Shown here: positions 62,591 through 64,000 of the stretch, piece by piece
Numbering within the stretch: position 1 is the stretch's first letter
Layout: the number at the start of each line of letters is the position of its first letter
Source: JAJYSO01 sp964579505
Lineage (GTDB): Bacteria; Bacteroidota; Bacteroidia; Flavobacteriales; Flavobacteriaceae
DNA: 64,000 bases
Direction: 5' to 3'
Assembly (NCBI GenBank): GCA_964579505.1
Contig: CAZOGC010000010.1
Span: forward strand, 21,797 to 85,796
Made by a program: the position numbers and the translations under genes
The notes under the pieces: model-generated
Told to the model about the DNA's origin: nothing
Database searches by the model: none
Seen by the model: the letters and a program-made list of their open reading frames with translations, nothing else

Positions 62591-62620
62591 CAAAAATACG
62601 AATTTCAATAGCTAAACAAA
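62591..62620 (-). promoter_or_regulatory. Promoter of dnaG
   Basis: Minus-strand -7 box TATTTTTG (62591-62598) and -33 TTTG (62617-62620) with an 18-bp spacer, 19 bp before the start codon. Confidence 0.6.
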
Positions 62621-62627
62621 ACTCGGT

Positions 62628-63608
62628 TTAGGCTATAGGCACATAAATTTTGTCTATCATCTCTTGATATTCTGCTGAACTTTCACTTTTAGCGGTAATA
62701 CCTCCCCCACTCTTAAACACCAGCCCTTCCTTCGTTTTTTCTGTATAACGAATTATTACACAACTATCTATTTTCTGTGGTGTGCAAATGCCCCAAACGC
62801 CGGTATAATAATTTCGGTTGTGAGTTTCTATGGCATCTATCAATGCTACCGTCTTCGTTTTTGGGGCTCCACAAATAGATCCCGCCGGGAGGAGTTTTGA
62901 AAAAACACTGCCGGGTTTGTGTATATAGTTGGGTCGTAGTTCTCCTCCTATTTTTGTGCTAACCGCCAGCAAATCTTTTTGGGGCGTTTTTATCTTTTCT
63001 ATATACCTAAAATCTTCTACACGCACTTTATGCGCTACCATACTTAAATCATTTCTTATTAAATCTACAATGGTATACTGCTCTTGCAGTTCTTTTTCGT
63101 TTGCTAAAATAGTTTTTTCAGCCTCCTCAACACTTCCGTCTATTGTTCCTTTCATCGGAAAAGAGGCGATATGTCCATCTTCAATTCTAATAAATGGTTC
63201 CGGAGAAAAATGCGTAAAAATATCTTTATAATACAATTTATATTTAGCTATTCCACTAGCAAACAGCTCTAACAAGGTGTAATTTGTTTTTATAGGTGTT
63301 GTGCAAGTTAAGTTTAACAGATAGGTATTCCCGACTTTTAATGCCTTTTTTACCTGTGTAAATTGGTTGCTATATTCAGCTTCTGACAGCGGGTATTTTT
63401 CCCAAACCAACGGTTTATTAACCGGTTTTGAATAGGGAAAGTTACTCTTCTCTTCAATAGCAAAAAATATTTCTTTTGCCGACAAATCTTCTAATAAAAC
63501 AATTTCGGGGTTCTTTGCCCAAAAATCAATTAGAAAGAAAAAGGATTTTTTTTGCGCATAAAGCAAATCCATCTGTTTAAAAAAGTGTTCTTTTGAAGAA
63601 AATTTCAT
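62628..63608 (-). CDS. pabB: Aminodeoxychorismate synthase component I
   Basis: A 326-residue chorismate-binding enzyme, the short form without the N-terminal regulatory half of TrpE. Marks are FPMKGTI with the catalytic lysine typical of PabB, VDLIRNDLS, GSICGAPKTKT and the C-terminal SGGGITAKSES. It makes 4-amino-4-deoxychorismate for folate, using ammonia from a PabA partner. Its start codon is only 12 bp from that of the divergent pabA-like gene, an odd spacing for two promoters. Confidence 0.9.
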   Translation of the reverse strand: MKFSSKEHFFKQMDLLYAQKKSFFFLIDFWAKNPEIVLLEDLSAKEIFFAIEEKSNFPYSKPVNKPLVWEKYPLSEAEYSNQFTQVKKALKVGNTYLLNLTCTTPIKTNYTLLELFASGIAKYKLYYKDIFTHFSPEPFIRIEDGHIASFPMKGTIDGSVEEAEKTILANEKELQEQYTIVDLIRNDLSMVAHKVRVEDFRYIEKIKTPQKDLLAVSTKIGGELRPNYIHKPGSVFSKLLPAGSICGAPKTKTVALIDAIETHNRNYYTGVWGICTPQKIDSCVIIRYTEKTKEGLVFKSGGGITAKSESSAEYQEMIDKIYVPIA

Positions 63609-63620
63609 GTGATAATTTCT

Positions 63621-63989
63621 ATGAGCTCAAAAATATTAATAATTGATCACAATGATTCTTTTACCTACAATTTAGTTCAGTCTTTAGAAGAAGCCGGAGC
63701 TGCTACTGTGATGGTAAAAACCTATAACGCTCTAGACAATACGACGCTTGATTTAGCTGACGGAATTGTACTTTCACCCGGGCCGGGGCTCCCAAAAGAT
63801 TATCCGGAAACTTTTGCAGTTTTAAAAAAATATGAAGCGGTAAAACCCATACTGGGAGTATGCCTTGGTTTTCAAATTATGGTGAAAAATTATGGCGGAA
63901 GATTATACAATCTTCCTTATGTAAAACACGGTAAGTCCGAAAAAATTACTGATTCTCCGCAAACACACCTAATATTTTTAGTATATTAG
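63621..63989 (+). CDS. pabA: PabA/TrpG-type glutamine amidotransferase, interrupted after 122 residues
   Basis: The N-terminal two thirds of a class I glutamine amidotransferase: ILIIDHNDSFTYNLVQSL, VLSPGPGLPKDY, and the nucleophile cysteine in GVCLGFQ. Family members are about 190 residues and end with a His-Glu pair that completes the triad; here a TAG at 63987 ends the frame first. One missing base near 63981-63983 would continue as GILALKK to the window end, so this looks like a frameshift rather than a natural end. The ATG at 63621 is used; an in-frame GTG lies at 63609. It is divergent from pabB. Confidence 0.75.
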   Translation: MSSKILIIDHNDSFTYNLVQSLEEAGAATVMVKTYNALDNTTLDLADGIVLSPGPGLPKDYPETFAVLKKYEAVKPILGVCLGFQIMVKNYGGRLYNLPYVKHGKSEKITDSPQTHLIFLVY

Positions 63990-64000
63990 CGCTCAAAAAG

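Overview
The window looks like chromosome of a Bacteroidota member, most likely class Flavobacteriia. The signs are many -7 promoter boxes of the form TAnnTTTG, a PorP/SprF protein next to a protein with a type B type IX secretion (T9SS) sorting domain, a primase whose zinc ligands are all replaced, a 7TM-HD phosphohydrolase, and a ParE-ParC operon. Base composition is moderately AT-rich. I saw no rRNA, tRNA, CRISPR array, intact insertion sequence or prophage.

Layout. 0-5.6 kb: lipopolysaccharide-type glycosyltransferase fusion and a Kdo/WaaP-like kinase, then the tRNA genes tsaC and cca. 5.6-11.8 kb: YceI and HdeD-like proteins, a phenylacetate-degradation run (paaZ with an extra C-terminal domain, an enoyl-CoA hydratase/isomerase, paaY), and a nitrobindin-like protein. 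11.9-15.7 kb: galE and a sulfide/persulfide detoxification set (TauE/SafE exporter, persulfide dioxygenase-rhodanese, single rhodanese). 15.8-24.8 kb: core genes (RluA-type synthase, PASTA protein, ddl, coaD, aminotransferase, murB, lplA, 7TM-HD). 24.9-34.5 kb: thiolase, C40 peptidase, thioredoxin-fold lipoprotein, ABC-F ATPase, CysK/CBS-like enzyme, Lrp, M14 peptidase and a divergent XRE regulator. 34.5-39.1 kb: parC and parE. 39.2-46.4 kb: a five-gene surface-protein operon. 46.8-49.3 kb: surE, a membrane protein, lpxB. 49.4-54.2 kb: dabA/dabB inorganic-carbon transporter and a divergent LysR regulator. 54.3-56.3 kb: ACMSD-like amidohydrolase and O-methyltransferase. 56.3-58.6 kb: an AT-rich accessory patch with a PH/SHOCT protein and a frameshifted NERD gene. 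58.7-64 kb: methionine gamma-lyase-like enzyme, dnaG, and the divergent pabB and pabA, the latter interrupted.

The most unusual part is the operon at 39.2-46.4 kb. Three secreted paralogues share one N-terminal module, and one of them carries YadA-like head repeats and a C-terminal coiled coil. They are followed by a T9SS type B cargo protein and its PorP/SprF partner. This suggests a T9SS-linked surface fibre or adhesin. A second compact unit is the M14 peptidase/XRE intergenic region, where four copies of GTTTAC-N4-GTAAAC lie, two of them directly over the -7 boxes of the divergent genes. Other lineage traits or lesions include the PaaZ-DinB-like fusion, an ABC-F protein with a degraded second Walker A, REP-like repeats between the surface genes, and one-base frameshifts in the NERD gene and apparently in pabA.
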